Assembly (NCBI RefSeq): GCF_009901565.1
Contig: NZ_WXEW01000001.1
Span: forward strand, 124,001-188,000
DNA length: 64,000 nucleotides
Direction of reading: 5' to 3'
From: Herbidospora solisilvae
Lineage (GTDB): Bacteria; Actinomycetota; Actinomycetes; Streptosporangiales; Streptosporangiaceae
This document shows positions 15,513 through 24,408 of this stretch, piece by piece. The notes beneath the pieces were generated by a model that was not told the origin of the DNA, made no database searches, and saw only the letters and a program-made list of their open reading frames with translations. A program made the position numbers and the translations under genes. The first letter of the stretch is position 1, and every line of letters starts with the position of its first letter.

Positions 15513-16364
15513 TTATGTCTCCTGTACGGCCCGGGTCGCCGCCACCGGCCTGCGCGTGTAGCCGAGCCGCCGGTAGACGGCCAGCGCGGCGGCGTTGACG
15601 TCGTCGACCATGAGGGAGACCCGGCCGTGCCGGTCCAGGAGGTCCGCGGTGAGGAACCGGCAGATCGCCCCGGCCAGGCCGCTCCCCCGCGCCTCGGGCA
15701 GCGTGGCGACGCCGCCGACGAACCCGACGCGGGGCGCCGACCAGGCGTCGGCCCCGACGGCGACCAGCCGCCCCGCGTCGTCACGGACACCGGCCCAGCG
15801 GGTGACGCCGGGCATGCCGGGCCGGGCGTAGGCGTCGGGGTTGGCGACCGCCAGCACCGCGGAGACCTCGTCTTCTGCGCCGAGGGCGAGCCAGGCGACG
15901 TCGGGCTTCACCATCAGGGCCGCCACTCCTCCAGCCGGCTTTGAGGTGTCGGCCCCGATTCCGTCGGCCTGCACTCCGTCAGGTCTGCGGGCATCGGGTC
16001 TGCGAACGTCGAGGCGGACCTCGTCGGGGCCCACGGTCATCCACGTGAAGTTCCCGGCCGGGCCCAGTTCCCCCGGCATCGCCTCCACCAGCCGGTGGAT
16101 CGTCTCCCGGTCGCCGAAGGGCCGGTAGCCGGTGCCCATCTCGCGCCACACCTGCCGCACGAGCCCGGCGTGCGCGGGATCCCCCGGAGCGCCGAAGACG
16201 GCCAGCCGGTCGTGTTTGGACACCGCCGGGCAGGCCACCACCACCGCCTCGCCGTGCGCCCACGCGCGCGCTCCCCCGAAGGGCAGCCGCTGGGCGGTCC
16301 AGACGACCAGGTCGTCGCCCCCGCAGGCGGCGGCGACCTGGTCGGCGTCGTGCAGTTCGATCAC
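15513..16364 (-). CDS. GNAT family N-acetyltransferase
   Basis: The 283-residue protein has an unassigned N-terminal half and a C-terminal GNAT domain (about 190-278) with the acetyl-CoA-binding pattern VGFVGGVATLPEARGSGLAG and the beta-bulge/helix DVNAAALAVYRRLGYTRR. GTG at 16364 overlaps the purB stop (GTGA), so it is translationally coupled to purB. The acceptor substrate is unknown. Confidence 0.88.
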   Translation of the reverse strand: MIELHDADQVAAACGGDDLVVWTAQRLPFGGARAWAHGEAVVVACPAVSKHDRLAVFGAPGDPAHAGLVRQVWREMGTGYRPFGDRETIHRLVEAMPGELGPAGNFTWMTVGPDEVRLDVRRPDARRPDGVQADGIGADTSKPAGGVAALMVKPDVAWLALGAEDEVSAVLAVANPDAYARPGMPGVTRWAGVRDDAGRLVAVGADAWSAPRVGFVGGVATLPEARGSGLAGAICRFLTADLLDRHGRVSLMVDDVNAAALAVYRRLGYTRRPVAATRAVQET

Positions 16365-17785
16365 AGAATGGCGCCCGGGGTGTACCGGGCGGCCTGCGCG
16401 TACCGGGTGGTGATCTCCCCCACGCGGGCGACGACGGCGGCGACCTGGTCGGCGGCGGCGCCGGTGAAGGAGACCCGGTCGGCCAGGAGGGTGTCGAGGT
16501 CGGCGCGGGACAGCGGGAACCGGTCGTCGGCGGCCAGCCGGTCGAGCAGGGTGTTGCCGCCGCCGTCCTGGCGCATCGCGAGCGCGGCTGCGACGGCGTG
16601 TTCCTTGATGATCTCGTGGCCCGCCTCGCGGCCCAGGCCGGCCTTGACGGCGGCCATGAGCATCTTGGTGGTGCCCAGGAAGGGCAGGTAGCGGTCGAGT
16701 TCGGCCTCGATGACGGCGGGGAAGGCGCCGAACTCGTCCAGGACGGTCAGCATGGTCTCGACCAGGCCGTCGAAGGCGAAGAACGCGTCGGGCAGGGCGA
16801 CGCGGCGGACGACCGAGCAGGACACGTCGCCTTCGTTCCACTGGTCGCCGGCCAGTTCCCCGGCCATGGAGGCGTAGCCGCGCAGGACGACGGTCAGGCC
16901 GTTGACGCGCTCGCACGAGCGGGTGTTCATCTTGTGCGGCATCGCCGAGGAGCCGACCTGGCCCTCCTGGAAGCCTTCGGTGACCAGTTCGTGGCCGGCC
17001 ATCAGCCGGATCGTCTTGGCGAGGGAGGACGGCGCGGCGGCGAGCTGGACCAGGGTGGTGAGGACGTCGTAGTCCAGGGAGCGCGGGTAGACCTGGCCGA
17101 CGCTGGTGAGGGCGCGGGTGAAGCCGAGGTGGGCGGCGACGCGGTTCTCCAGGTCGGCGAGCCGGTCGGCGCCGAGCAGGTCGAGCATGTCCTGGGAGGT
17201 GCCGACCGGGCCCTTGACGCCGCGCAGCGGGTAGCGGGCGATCAGGTCCTCCAGCCGCTCGTAGGCGACGAGGAGTTCGTCGGCGGCGGTGGCGAAGCGT
17301 TTGCCGAGGGTGGTGGCCTGGGCGGCGACGTTGTGGGAGCGGCCGGCCATGACGGTCGCCGAGTACTCCCCCGCCAGCCGCGCCAGCCGGGCCAGGAGGG
17401 CGACGACGCGGTCGCGGACCAGCAGGAGGCTGTCGCGGACCTGGAGCTGCTCGACGTTCTCGGTCAGGTCGCGGCTGGTCATGCCCTTGTGGACGTGTTC
17501 GTGGCCGGCCAGCGCGTTGAACTCCTCGATGCGGGCCTTGACGTCGTGGCGGGTGACGCGTTCGCGCGCGGCGATCGAGGGCAGGTCGACGGTGTCGGCC
17601 GCCTTCTCGTAGGCGGTGATCACGTCGGCGGGGACCGGGATCCCGAGGTCGGCCTGGGCCTTGAGCACGGCCACCCACAGCCGCCGCTCCAGCACCACCT
17701 TGTGGTCGGGAGACCACAGGCGGGCCAGGGCGGGCGAGGCGTAGCGGGTGGCCAGGACGTTGGGGATGCGCGGCTTGTCGGTCAC
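16361..17785 (-). CDS. purB: Adenylosuccinate lyase
   Basis: This 474-residue member of the fumarase/aspartase superfamily cleaves adenylosuccinate and SAICAR in purine synthesis. The signature GQVGSSAMPHKMNTRSCERV contains the catalytic Ser loop and the family PxKxN motif. Other conserved blocks are TSRDLTENVEQ and GRSHNVAAQATTLGKR (catalytic His). GTG at 17785 (VTDKPRIPNVLATRY) is preceded at 8 nt by TAAGCT, consistent with a leaderless start; the ATG at 17827 would add unconserved residues. Confidence 0.95.
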   Translation of the reverse strand: MTDKPRIPNVLATRYASPALARLWSPDHKVVLERRLWVAVLKAQADLGIPVPADVITAYEKAADTVDLPSIAARERVTRHDVKARIEEFNALAGHEHVHKGMTSRDLTENVEQLQVRDSLLLVRDRVVALLARLARLAGEYSATVMAGRSHNVAAQATTLGKRFATAADELLVAYERLEDLIARYPLRGVKGPVGTSQDMLDLLGADRLADLENRVAAHLGFTRALTSVGQVYPRSLDYDVLTTLVQLAAAPSSLAKTIRLMAGHELVTEGFQEGQVGSSAMPHKMNTRSCERVNGLTVVLRGYASMAGELAGDQWNEGDVSCSVVRRVALPDAFFAFDGLVETMLTVLDEFGAFPAVIEAELDRYLPFLGTTKMLMAAVKAGLGREAGHEIIKEHAVAAALAMRQDGGGNTLLDRLAADDRFPLSRADLDTLLADRVSFTGAAADQVAAVVARVGEITTRYAQAARYTPGAIL

Positions 17786-17823
17786 GTTCCCCGAGCTTAT
17801 CCAAGCCGCGCATCCATTCACGT

Positions 17824-20800
17824 TCACCGGGTGGGGGCCAGGGCCTCCTCGTCGTACACCTCAAGCCGGCGTTCGTGCTTGGGGGCGCGGCGGAAGCGTT
17901 CCTTGGTCCTCTCCACCATGACGTACAGCGTCGGGACCAGGATGAGCGTCAGCAGCGTCGAGGAGACCAGGCCGCCGATGACGACGATCGCCAGCGCCTG
18001 GGAGATGAACCCGCCCGAGCCGGTCAGGCCGACCGCCATCGGGGTGAGGGCGCCGATGGTGGCCAGCGCCGTCATCAGGATCGGCCGCACCCGTCGGCGG
18101 CCGCCCTCCATCACGGCCTCGGTGACGCCCATGCCCTGCTCGCGGTACTGGTTGATCAGGTCGATCAGCACGATCGCGTTGGTGACGACGATGCCGATGA
18201 GCATCAGCATGCCGATCAGCGCCGGCACGCCCAGCGCCGTGTCGGTGATCAGCAGCAGGCCGATGGCGCCGGTCGCGGCGAACGGGATCGACACCAGCAG
18301 GATGAGCGGCTGGACGAAACTGGAGAACGTCGCCACCATGATCATGAAGACGATCGCGATGGCCAGCGCCATCGCCAGCCCCAGGTCGGCGAACGCGTCG
18401 GCCTGGTCGGCCGAGGCGCCGCCCACGACGGCGGTGACCCCGGCGGGCAGCGTCAGGGCGTCGAGCCTGGTGGTGACCTCGGCGGTGACCGCGCCCAGGT
18501 TGGAGGCGTCGGCGTCACCCGAGACCGTCGCGGTGCGCTCACCGTCGAAGCGGCTGATCTGCGTCGGGCCGCCCTCCTTGACGACCTCGGCGACCTGCGA
18601 CAGCTTCACCATGCCGGTCGCGGTCGGCAGCTCCAGATCCCTGACCGCCTCCAGGCTCTCGGGCGCGTCGCCCGTGCGCAGGACGATGTCGGCCGCCCGG
18701 CCGTCGATGTCGATCGACCCCACCGGCGCGCCGCGGAAGGCCGTGGCGACCTGCTGGCCGATCCCGGCCTCGGTCAGGCCACGCGCGGCGGCCTCCTCCC
18801 GGTCGACGTGGACCTCGATCCGCTCGCCGCTGTCGGCCAGGTTGGAGGTGACGTCCCGCAGGCCCGGCACCCCGGCCAGCGCCTGGATGACCGTCGCCGA
18901 CGCGGCGCGCAGCTGGTCGACGTCGGGGCCCTGCAGCCGCACCTGGAACTGGTTGGACGACAGCCCGCCGCCTCCCCCGCCGCCGCCGACGGTGATCTCG
19001 CCCACGCCCGCGGCGAGCGCCGTCAGCTTCGCCCGCAGGCCGTCCTGCAGCGCCGTCGCGTCGACGTCCTCATCCAGCGTCACCGAGAACGAGGCCCGGT
19101 CGGCGCTGCCGCCCGCCCCGCCCATGAACTGGTTGCCGCCGCCGACGTTCACCTGGTAGGAGGCGACACCAGGTTCGGCGGCGATGACGTCCTCGACCTT
19201 GCGGGCGGCCGCGTCGGTCACCTCCAGGTTCGTGCCGACCGGCATCTTCTGGGTGACGTTGACGGTGTTCATGCCGGCCGAGTCGAGGAAGTTGGTCTTC
19301 AGGTTCAACCCCAGTGCCGCCGTCCCGGCGAAGATCACCAGGCCGATCGCCAGCGTGATCCAGCGGCGCTGGGTCGCGAACCGCAGCACCGGCAGATAGG
19401 CGCGCTGCAGCGGCGAGCGCAGCTCCTTGGCCTCGGCCTCCTCCCGCACCCGGCGCGCCTCCTCGGGCGAGAGCACCGGCGCCTTCAGGAACCAGTAGGC
19501 CAGCACCGGGATCACCGTCAGCGACACCAGCAGCGAGGCCAGCAGCGCGACCGTGACCGTCACCGCGAACGGGGAGAACAGCTGGCCGACCATGCCGCCG
19601 ACGAACGCGATCGGCGCGAACACCGCCACCGTCGTCAGCGTCGAGGCCGTCACCGCGCCCGACACCTCGCGGACCGCGCTCAGGATCGCCTGCCGCTTCG
19701 GCTCGCCGTAGCCGAGATGACGTTTGATGTTCTCCAAGACCACGATCGAGTCGTCGACCACCCGCCCGACCGCGATCGTCATCGCGCCCAGCGTCAGGAT
19801 GTTCAGCGAGTAGTCGCCCACCCACAACGCGATCAGCGCGATCACCACCGACAGCGGGATCGACACCGCCGTCACCAGCGTCGAGCGGATCGACAACAGG
19901 AACACCAGAATGATGATCACGGCGAACGCCAGGCCCAGCAGGCCCTCGGTCGTCAGGTCGTGGATCGACCGCTCCACATAGGGCGCCTGGTCGAACACCA
20001 CCGTCAGCGCCGCGCCCGACCCCAGCGCCGCGGTCAGCTCCGGCATCGCGTCCTGGACGTCATGGGAGATCGCCACCGCGTTCCCATCGGGCTTCATCGT
20101 GATCGACACGCCCAGGCTCGGCTTGCCGTTGGTCCGGGTCAGCGTCACCGCCGTGTCGTCGACCACCTCGATGTCGGCCAGCGACCCCAGCGTCACCGGC
20201 TTGGGCGGCGCCGGCGGCCGCACCGCGGCGACCGGACGGCCCGGCACCTGCGGCTGCTGCGCCTGCGGCTGAGCGGCCGGCGCGGCCGGCGGGGTCAGGT
20301 AGAGGTTCTTCAGGTCCTCCACCGTGGCGACCCGGTCACCAATCTGGACGGTCAGGTTCCGGCCGTCCTCGGTGACCGACCCGGCCGGGATGGCCACGCC
20401 GTTGGCGCGCAGCAGCTCGGGGATCGCCGCCGGCGACAACCCCTTCTTCGCCATCTCGGCGATGTCGGGCGTGATCGTCACCTGCTTGCCGCGGGCGCCG
20501 GTGATCTGCACCTCCCGCACTCCGTCGATCCCCTGCAGCGACGGCACCACCGTCTGCTCCAGCCGGTCGAGCGTCGTCGCCTCGTCGCCGCCGGAGGCGG
20601 CCAGCACCACGACCGGGATGTCGTCGGTGCTGCCCGCGATCACCTGCGGGTCGACCGTGGCGGGCAGCGTCGCCTCGATCCGGGAGATCGACTGCTCCAT
20701 CTGGCCGATGGCCTCGTCGATGTCGGTGCCGAACTCGAACGCCACCTGGATGGAGGCCAAGCCCTCACTCGACGTCGAGGAGATCTGCGTCACCCCGGCG

Positions 20801-21024
20801 ATGCCCTGGAAGCTGTTCTCGATAGGCTTGGTGACCTGGTCTTCGACGATGTCGGGCGCCGCGCCGGCGTACCGCGCCACCACGAACGCCCCCGGGAACT
20901 CCAGCGACGGGAACAGCTGTTGTTTCAACGAGGGGATGGCGTAGGCGCCGAGAGCGCTGGCCACCACCGCAATCATGATCACCAGACTGCGGTTGGCGAG
21001 GCTCAGCCTGGCCAGGAAGGTCAT
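17824..21024 (-). CDS. RND efflux transporter (AcrB/SwrC-like)
   Basis: This 1066-residue RND/HAE1-family pump has twelve transmembrane helices, with large extracytoplasmic loops after helices 1 and 7. TM4 carries the proton-relay Asp pair in GRVVDDSIVVLENI, and the second half repeats the RND fold (GIVVTNAIVLIDLINQYREQG). No membrane-fusion or outer-membrane partner is nearby, as in SwrC-type pumps of Gram-positives. Lineage-specific insertions are a Pro/Gln-rich segment (about 245-275) and a run of eight Gly near residue 690. It is divergent from a MarR gene that probably controls it. Confidence 0.95.
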   Translation of the reverse strand: MTFLARLSLANRSLVIMIAVVASALGAYAIPSLKQQLFPSLEFPGAFVVARYAGAAPDIVEDQVTKPIENSFQGIAGVTQISSTSSEGLASIQVAFEFGTDIDEAIGQMEQSISRIEATLPATVDPQVIAGSTDDIPVVVLAASGGDEATTLDRLEQTVVPSLQGIDGVREVQITGARGKQVTITPDIAEMAKKGLSPAAIPELLRANGVAIPAGSVTEDGRNLTVQIGDRVATVEDLKNLYLTPPAAPAAQPQAQQPQVPGRPVAAVRPPAPPKPVTLGSLADIEVVDDTAVTLTRTNGKPSLGVSITMKPDGNAVAISHDVQDAMPELTAALGSGAALTVVFDQAPYVERSIHDLTTEGLLGLAFAVIIILVFLLSIRSTLVTAVSIPLSVVIALIALWVGDYSLNILTLGAMTIAVGRVVDDSIVVLENIKRHLGYGEPKRQAILSAVREVSGAVTASTLTTVAVFAPIAFVGGMVGQLFSPFAVTVTVALLASLLVSLTVIPVLAYWFLKAPVLSPEEARRVREEAEAKELRSPLQRAYLPVLRFATQRRWITLAIGLVIFAGTAALGLNLKTNFLDSAGMNTVNVTQKMPVGTNLEVTDAAARKVEDVIAAEPGVASYQVNVGGGNQFMGGAGGSADRASFSVTLDEDVDATALQDGLRAKLTALAAGVGEITVGGGGGGGGLSSNQFQVRLQGPDVDQLRAASATVIQALAGVPGLRDVTSNLADSGERIEVHVDREEAAARGLTEAGIGQQVATAFRGAPVGSIDIDGRAADIVLRTGDAPESLEAVRDLELPTATGMVKLSQVAEVVKEGGPTQISRFDGERTATVSGDADASNLGAVTAEVTTRLDALTLPAGVTAVVGGASADQADAFADLGLAMALAIAIVFMIMVATFSSFVQPLILLVSIPFAATGAIGLLLITDTALGVPALIGMLMLIGIVVTNAIVLIDLINQYREQGMGVTEAVMEGGRRRVRPILMTALATIGALTPMAVGLTGSGGFISQALAIVVIGGLVSSTLLTLILVPTLYVMVERTKERFRRAPKHERRLEVYDEEALAPTR

Positions 21025-21130
21025 GCGCGAAGGCTCCTTGACAGAAGGTGGGCCGGAAGATTAGTGCGGCTCACCCTAACACTTCGCGTCGCACGAATAT
21101 TTAATGTCACATGGCGTTCCTGATAACCTT

Positions 21131-21167
21131 CTCAGGTTTGCGACCGCCCACCGAAGGCAAACGTGAG
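21131..21167. promoter_or_regulatory. Inverted repeat in RND/marR intergenic region
   Basis: CTCAGGTTTGC (21131-21141) and GCAAACGTGAG (21157-21167) are inverted repeats matching at 10 of 11 positions. The right arm covers the marR start codon. It is a good candidate for autoregulatory MarR binding. Confidence 0.55.
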
Positions 21168-21696
21168 AAACCACGACACCACCGACGGCGCACCACCCGC
21201 CGATGAACGCGCCCAGCTCATCGACTGGATCGCCGACACCCAGCGCCTCCTCGGGCGCTTCTTCGCCCGCGACCGCTCCCTGCCCCTGCTCGCCACCACC
21301 CTCACCATGCAGCAGCTCAAGGTCATCGTCGCGCTGTCGTTCCAGGAATCGGCCTCCGGCCAGGAACTCGCCCGCGAACTCGGCATCGGCCTGGGCACCC
21401 TCACCGGCATCGTCGACCGCCTCGTCGCCCACGGCCTGGTCTCCCGCCGCGAAGACCCCGCCGACCGCCGCGTCCGCCGCCTCACCCTCACCACCGAAGG
21501 CCGCACCCTCACCGACGAGATGCTCGACGCCGGCACCGCCAACTGGCGCCAGCTCCTCACCCGCCTCGACACCGCCACCCTCCGCGACATGCGCCGCGTC
21601 ATGCAACGGATCAGCGACGTCATGACCGAAGAACTCGGATCATCCGACGATAGAATGAGCGGTCATGAACAATGCGGCCGCCCCCTACCTCACTGA
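21163..21696 (+). CDS. MarR family transcriptional regulator
   Basis: This 177-residue winged-helix regulator has a recognition region SGQELARELGIGLGTLTGIVDRLVAHGLVSR and wing motif REDPADRRVRRLTLTTEGR. It is divergent from the RND pump gene, a standard arrangement for a drug-responsive repressor of an efflux gene. GTG at 21163 lies inside an inverted repeat. The last 11 codons overlap the SDR gene, so both may be on one transcript. Confidence 0.92.
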   Translation: MRNHDTTDGAPPADERAQLIDWIADTQRLLGRFFARDRSLPLLATTLTMQQLKVIVALSFQESASGQELARELGIGLGTLTGIVDRLVAHGLVSRREDPADRRVRRLTLTTEGRTLTDEMLDAGTANWRQLLTRLDTATLRDMRRVMQRISDVMTEELGSSDDRMSGHEQCGRPLPH

Positions 21697-22438
21697 CCTG
21701 TTCGGCCTCCACGGCCGCACCGCCCTCATCACCGGCGGAAGCAGCGGCATCGGCTACGCCATCGCCCGCGCCCTCGGCGGCGCCGGCGCCCACATCACCA
21801 TCGCCGCCCGCCGCCAGACCCACCTCGACCAGGCCCTCACCCGCCTGCACGCCCACGGCGTCACCGCCACCGCCGTCCAAGCCGACATGGGCGACCCCGA
21901 CGACATCACCCGCCTGTGCGAAACCGTCCCCGACACCGACATCCTCGTCACCAGCGCCGCCAACAACATCCGCCACCCCATGGGCGAACTCACCCCCGGC
22001 GACTACGAGCAGACCATCGCCGTCAACCTCACCGCCCCCTACCGCCTCGGCCAGCACCACGCACCCCGCATGGCCCGCCGCGGCTGGGGCCGCATCATCA
22101 ACATCGGCTCCCAGCAGACCCACCGCGCCTTCGGCAACAGCGGCGCCTACGGCGTCGCCAAAGCCGCCATCGGCGGCCTGTCCCGCTCCCAGGCCGAAGC
22201 CTGGAGCCCCCACGGCGTCACCGCCAACACCATCCTCCCCGGCTTCGTCCTCACCCCCCTCACCGAAGCCGTCCAAGCCATCCCCGGCCGCGTCGAGGCC
22301 CTCGCCGCCCGCCACGCCATCGGCCGCAACGGCCTCCCCGACGACTACGCCGGCATCGCCGTCTTCCTCGCCTCCGACGCCGCCGCCTTCGTCACCGGCC
22401 AGAACATCTGCGTCGACGGCGGCTTCTCCATCACCTGA
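21665..22438 (+). CDS. Short-chain dehydrogenase/reductase
   Basis: This 257-residue classical SDR has the Rossmann motif TGGSSGIG (about 22-29), NAD(P) contacts SAANN, and catalytic Tyr/Lys in GAYGVAKAA with an upstream Ser in NIGSQQ. The C-terminal VDGGFS motif is typical. The substrate is unknown; the closest impression is gluconate 5-dehydrogenase-like enzymes. It begins 32 bp inside the marR gene in another frame. Confidence 0.92.
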   Translation: MNNAAAPYLTDLFGLHGRTALITGGSSGIGYAIARALGGAGAHITIAARRQTHLDQALTRLHAHGVTATAVQADMGDPDDITRLCETVPDTDILVTSAANNIRHPMGELTPGDYEQTIAVNLTAPYRLGQHHAPRMARRGWGRIINIGSQQTHRAFGNSGAYGVAKAAIGGLSRSQAEAWSPHGVTANTILPGFVLTPLTEAVQAIPGRVEALAARHAIGRNGLPDDYAGIAVFLASDAAAFVTGQNICVDGGFSIT

Positions 22439-22741
22439 CCCTCGACCACCCCGCACCCACCGGCCCGGCCGGGCAACCGGAAAACCAAACCCTCGGCACC
22501 CGGCAGGTCATCCCGGCGCCCGGTCAGGCCCGCTCCTCGAAAGCGGCCAGGCCCGCCTTGACGGAACCCGCACACCCCAGCAAAGAAACCCGGCCCACCG
22601 GCGAACGAACCCAGGCCGCCGGGCGAACGGACCCGCCCACCATCGGCGCATCGTCCCGGCCCCCGTCAGGCCACCCCGTCCCCGTAACCCGCCGAACCGG
22701 AACACGTCCGGTCGGCGCCGCCGGCGGCGCGGACCGGACAC

Positions 22742-22777
22742 GGCCCTCGGCGCCGGCCAGGCGGAGCCGTAACGGAA
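22742..22777 (+). repeat. Structured 29-nt repeat, copy 2 (core 22749-22777)
   Basis: The core is identical to 10076-10104. ACGGC just upstream can pair with GCCGT inside the core, enclosing CGCC-GGCCA-GGCG. As at copy 1, an AACGGAA tail and an A-rich linker lead into a GC hairpin, here very strong. Confidence 0.6.
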
Positions 22778-22792
22778 GAAGAAAGACCCGTA

Positions 22793-22838
22793 CCCATCGG
22801 CCGCCCGCAGGAGGGGAAGAACACGGGCGGCCGATGGG
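22793..22838. terminator. Strong hairpin terminator between SDR and PPOX genes
   Basis: Perfect 15-bp arms (22793-22807 and 22824-22838, CCCATCGGCCGCCCG and its complement) with a 16-nt A/G-rich loop. It sits 3 nt before the PPOX stop codon and can serve both convergent genes. Confidence 0.75.
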
Positions 22839-22841
22839 GCA

Positions 22842-23315
22842 CTAGCGGCGGCGGACCACACTCACCCCACGGCCCGGCGCCCAGCTCTCGATCACCAGCA
22901 TCGCGTCTTCGACCCGCGTGATCACCGCACCCTCGATCTCCACCCGGAACAGGTGCGACTCCCCCGGCTCCCCGCCCACCACCGACTTCACCACCAGCGG
23001 ATCGGTCACCTCCACCGCGCGCCCCGACAGCTTCGCCTCACCCGGCCAGGTGCCCGACCCCTCCTCCCCCGGATCGGCCGTCGGGCCGTGGAGCGCCATG
23101 CGGCCGTCACGCAGCAGATCGGCCGCCTTCACCGCCTTGGTCATCGACCCCAGCCACAACTCCCCCTGCGTGAACTGCGTCTCGGTGCCGCTGATCCGCG
23201 GCGAGCCGTCGCGGCGCAGTGTCGCCATGGTCTTGTGCTTGCCCGCGTCGAACAGCCGCAGAAAGCGTGCTGCGAACTCCGGGGCGTCGTTCTCGATCTC
23301 CTGCCACGTGGCCAT
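22842..23315 (-). CDS. PPOX-class pyridoxamine 5'-phosphate oxidase-like flavoprotein
   Basis: This 157-residue split-barrel protein has [30 protein letters not shown], typical of actinobacterial F420/FMN-binding PPOX proteins, and a C-terminal [17 protein letters not shown]. The cofactor and substrate are unknown. I choose ATG at 23315 ([10 protein letters not shown]), because a degenerate damage-type promoter ends 7 nt upstream; ATG 23324 overlaps its -10 hexamer. Confidence 0.86.
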   Translation of the reverse strand: MATWQEIENDAPEFAARFLRLFDAGKHKTMATLRRDGSPRISGTETQFTQGELWLGSMTKAVKAADLLRDGRMALHGPTADPGEEGSGTWPGEAKLSGRAVEVTDPLVVKSVVGGEPGESHLFRVEIEGAVITRVEDAMLVIESWAPGRGVSVVRRR

Positions 23316-23322
23316 GCCCGCC

Positions 23323-23344
23323 ATAGTGCACCCCGCCACCGACA
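23323..23344 (-). promoter_or_regulatory. Degenerate PafBC-type promoter before PPOX gene
   Basis: On the minus strand TGTCGGTG (23344-23337), 8 nt, CACTAT (23328-23323), 7 nt, ATG at 23315. The -35-region motif is exact; the -10 keeps the two key positions (A2, T6) but not T1. Confidence 0.5.
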
Positions 23345-23410
23345 AAATCGGCTCACCCGTCGTCGATAGGTTGTGGGGTGGGGGGTGGGTGAACGCTAAC
23401 AGCCCACCGG

Positions 23411-23423
23411 CTTTACAAAGTAA
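23411..23423. promoter_or_regulatory. CTTTACAAAGTAA motif upstream of aldo/keto reductase
   Basis: This near-palindromic 13-mer lies 14 nt before the reductase start. The same sequence recurs at 25304-25316, and 12 of its bases at 57141-57152. The partial dyad (ACTTTG/CAAAGT-like) suggests an HxlR- or MarR-type operator. Confidence 0.45.
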
Positions 23424-23436
23424 TGAAGGAGCAGAC

Positions 23437-24408
23437 ATGGAGACGCGCACACTCGGACGCCTCACCACTTCCGCCCTCGGGCTCGGCTGCATGGGCATGA
23501 GCGACTTCTACGGCCCCGGCGACGACGCCGAATCCCTCGCCACCATCCACCGCGCCCTCGACCTCGGCGTCACCCTGCTCGACACCGCCGACGCCTACGG
23601 CCCCTTCACCAACGAGAAGCTCGTCGGCCGGGCCGTGCGGGACCGCCGCGACCAGGTCGTCATCGCCACCAAGTTCGGCATCCAGCGCGCCGACGACGGC
23701 ACCCGCCTGGGCGTCAACGGCCACCCCGACTACGTGCGCGCCTGCGCCGACGCCTCCCTGGCCCGCCTCGGCGTCGACCACATCGACCTCTACTACCAGC
23801 ACCGCGTCGACCCCCGCGTGCCTGTCGAGGACACCTGGGGCGCCATGAAGGAACTCGTCAACGCCGGGAAGGTCCGCTTCCTGGGCATCTCCGAGGCCGC
23901 GCCCGAGACCGTGCGGCGGGCCCACGCCGTCCACCCGGTCACCGCCGGGCAGTACGAATACTCGCTGTTCACCCGCGACATCGAGGCCGACCTGCTGCCG
24001 ACGCTGCGCGAACTGGGCATCGGCCTGGTCCCCTACAGCCCTCTCGGCCGCGGCCTGCTCACCGGCGCCGTCGACCTCGGCGACCTGCGCGAAGACGACT
24101 TCCGCCGCACCAACCCGCGCTGGGAGGACGCCAACCTCAAGGCCAACATGGCCCTGGTCGGCGAGGTAGCCGCCGTCGCCCGCGCCCACGACGCCACCGC
24201 CGCCCAGGTCGCCCTGGCGTGGGTGCTGGCCCAGGGCGACGACGTCGTGCCCATCCCCGGCACCCGCCGCGCCGCCCGCGTCGAGGAGAACCTCGCCGCC
24301 ACCGGCCTCACCCTGTCGGGGGCCGAGCTGGCCACCCTGGGCGACCTGGCCGACCAGGTCGCCGGCGACCGCTACAACGCGGCCGGCATGTCAACCCTCA
24401 ACCACTGA
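23437..24408 (+). CDS. Aldo/keto reductase
   Basis: This 323-residue NADPH-dependent TIM-barrel reductase has [11 protein letters not shown] near the N-terminus, the catalytic Asp/Tyr region LLDTADAYG, catalytic Lys in VIATKFG, catalytic His in YYQHRVDP and the cofactor loop [14 protein letters not shown]. It belongs with the YajO/AKR13-like group. ATG at 23437 follows GAAGGAG. The substrate is unknown. Its 3' end overlaps the convergent hydrolase by 11 bp. Confidence 0.94.
   Translation: METRTLGRLTTSALGLGCMGMSDFYGPGDDAESLATIHRALDLGVTLLDTADAYGPFTNEKLVGRAVRDRRDQVVIATKFGIQRADDGTRLGVNGHPDYVRACADASLARLGVDHIDLYYQHRVDPRVPVEDTWGAMKELVNAGKVRFLGISEAAPETVRRAHAVHPVTAGQYEYSLFTRDIEADLLPTLRELGIGLVPYSPLGRGLLTGAVDLGDLREDDFRRTNPRWEDANLKANMALVGEVAAVARAHDATAAQVALAWVLAQGDDVVPIPGTRRAARVEENLAATGLTLSGAELATLGDLADQVAGDRYNAAGMSTLNH

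Larger units (their letters stand above)
22439..22841. other. Intergenic region of about 400 bp with strong secondary structures
   Basis: No credible gene is present. The segment holds a long hairpin (GTCCGGTC at 22706-22713 with GACCGGAC at 22732-22739, enclosing GCGCCGCC/GGCGGCGC), the second copy of the 29-nt element and a 15-bp-stem terminator. It separates convergent SDR and PPOX genes. Confidence 0.65.

Noticed and set aside
17875-21123. Very long open frame on the plus strand opposite the RND pump, about 1080 codons
   Set aside because: Its composition (Arg, Gln, His, Asp-rich, no domains) is the mirror of a GC-rich coding strand. The opposite strand encodes an unmistakable RND protein. 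Many similar long shadows elsewhere were discarded for the same reason.
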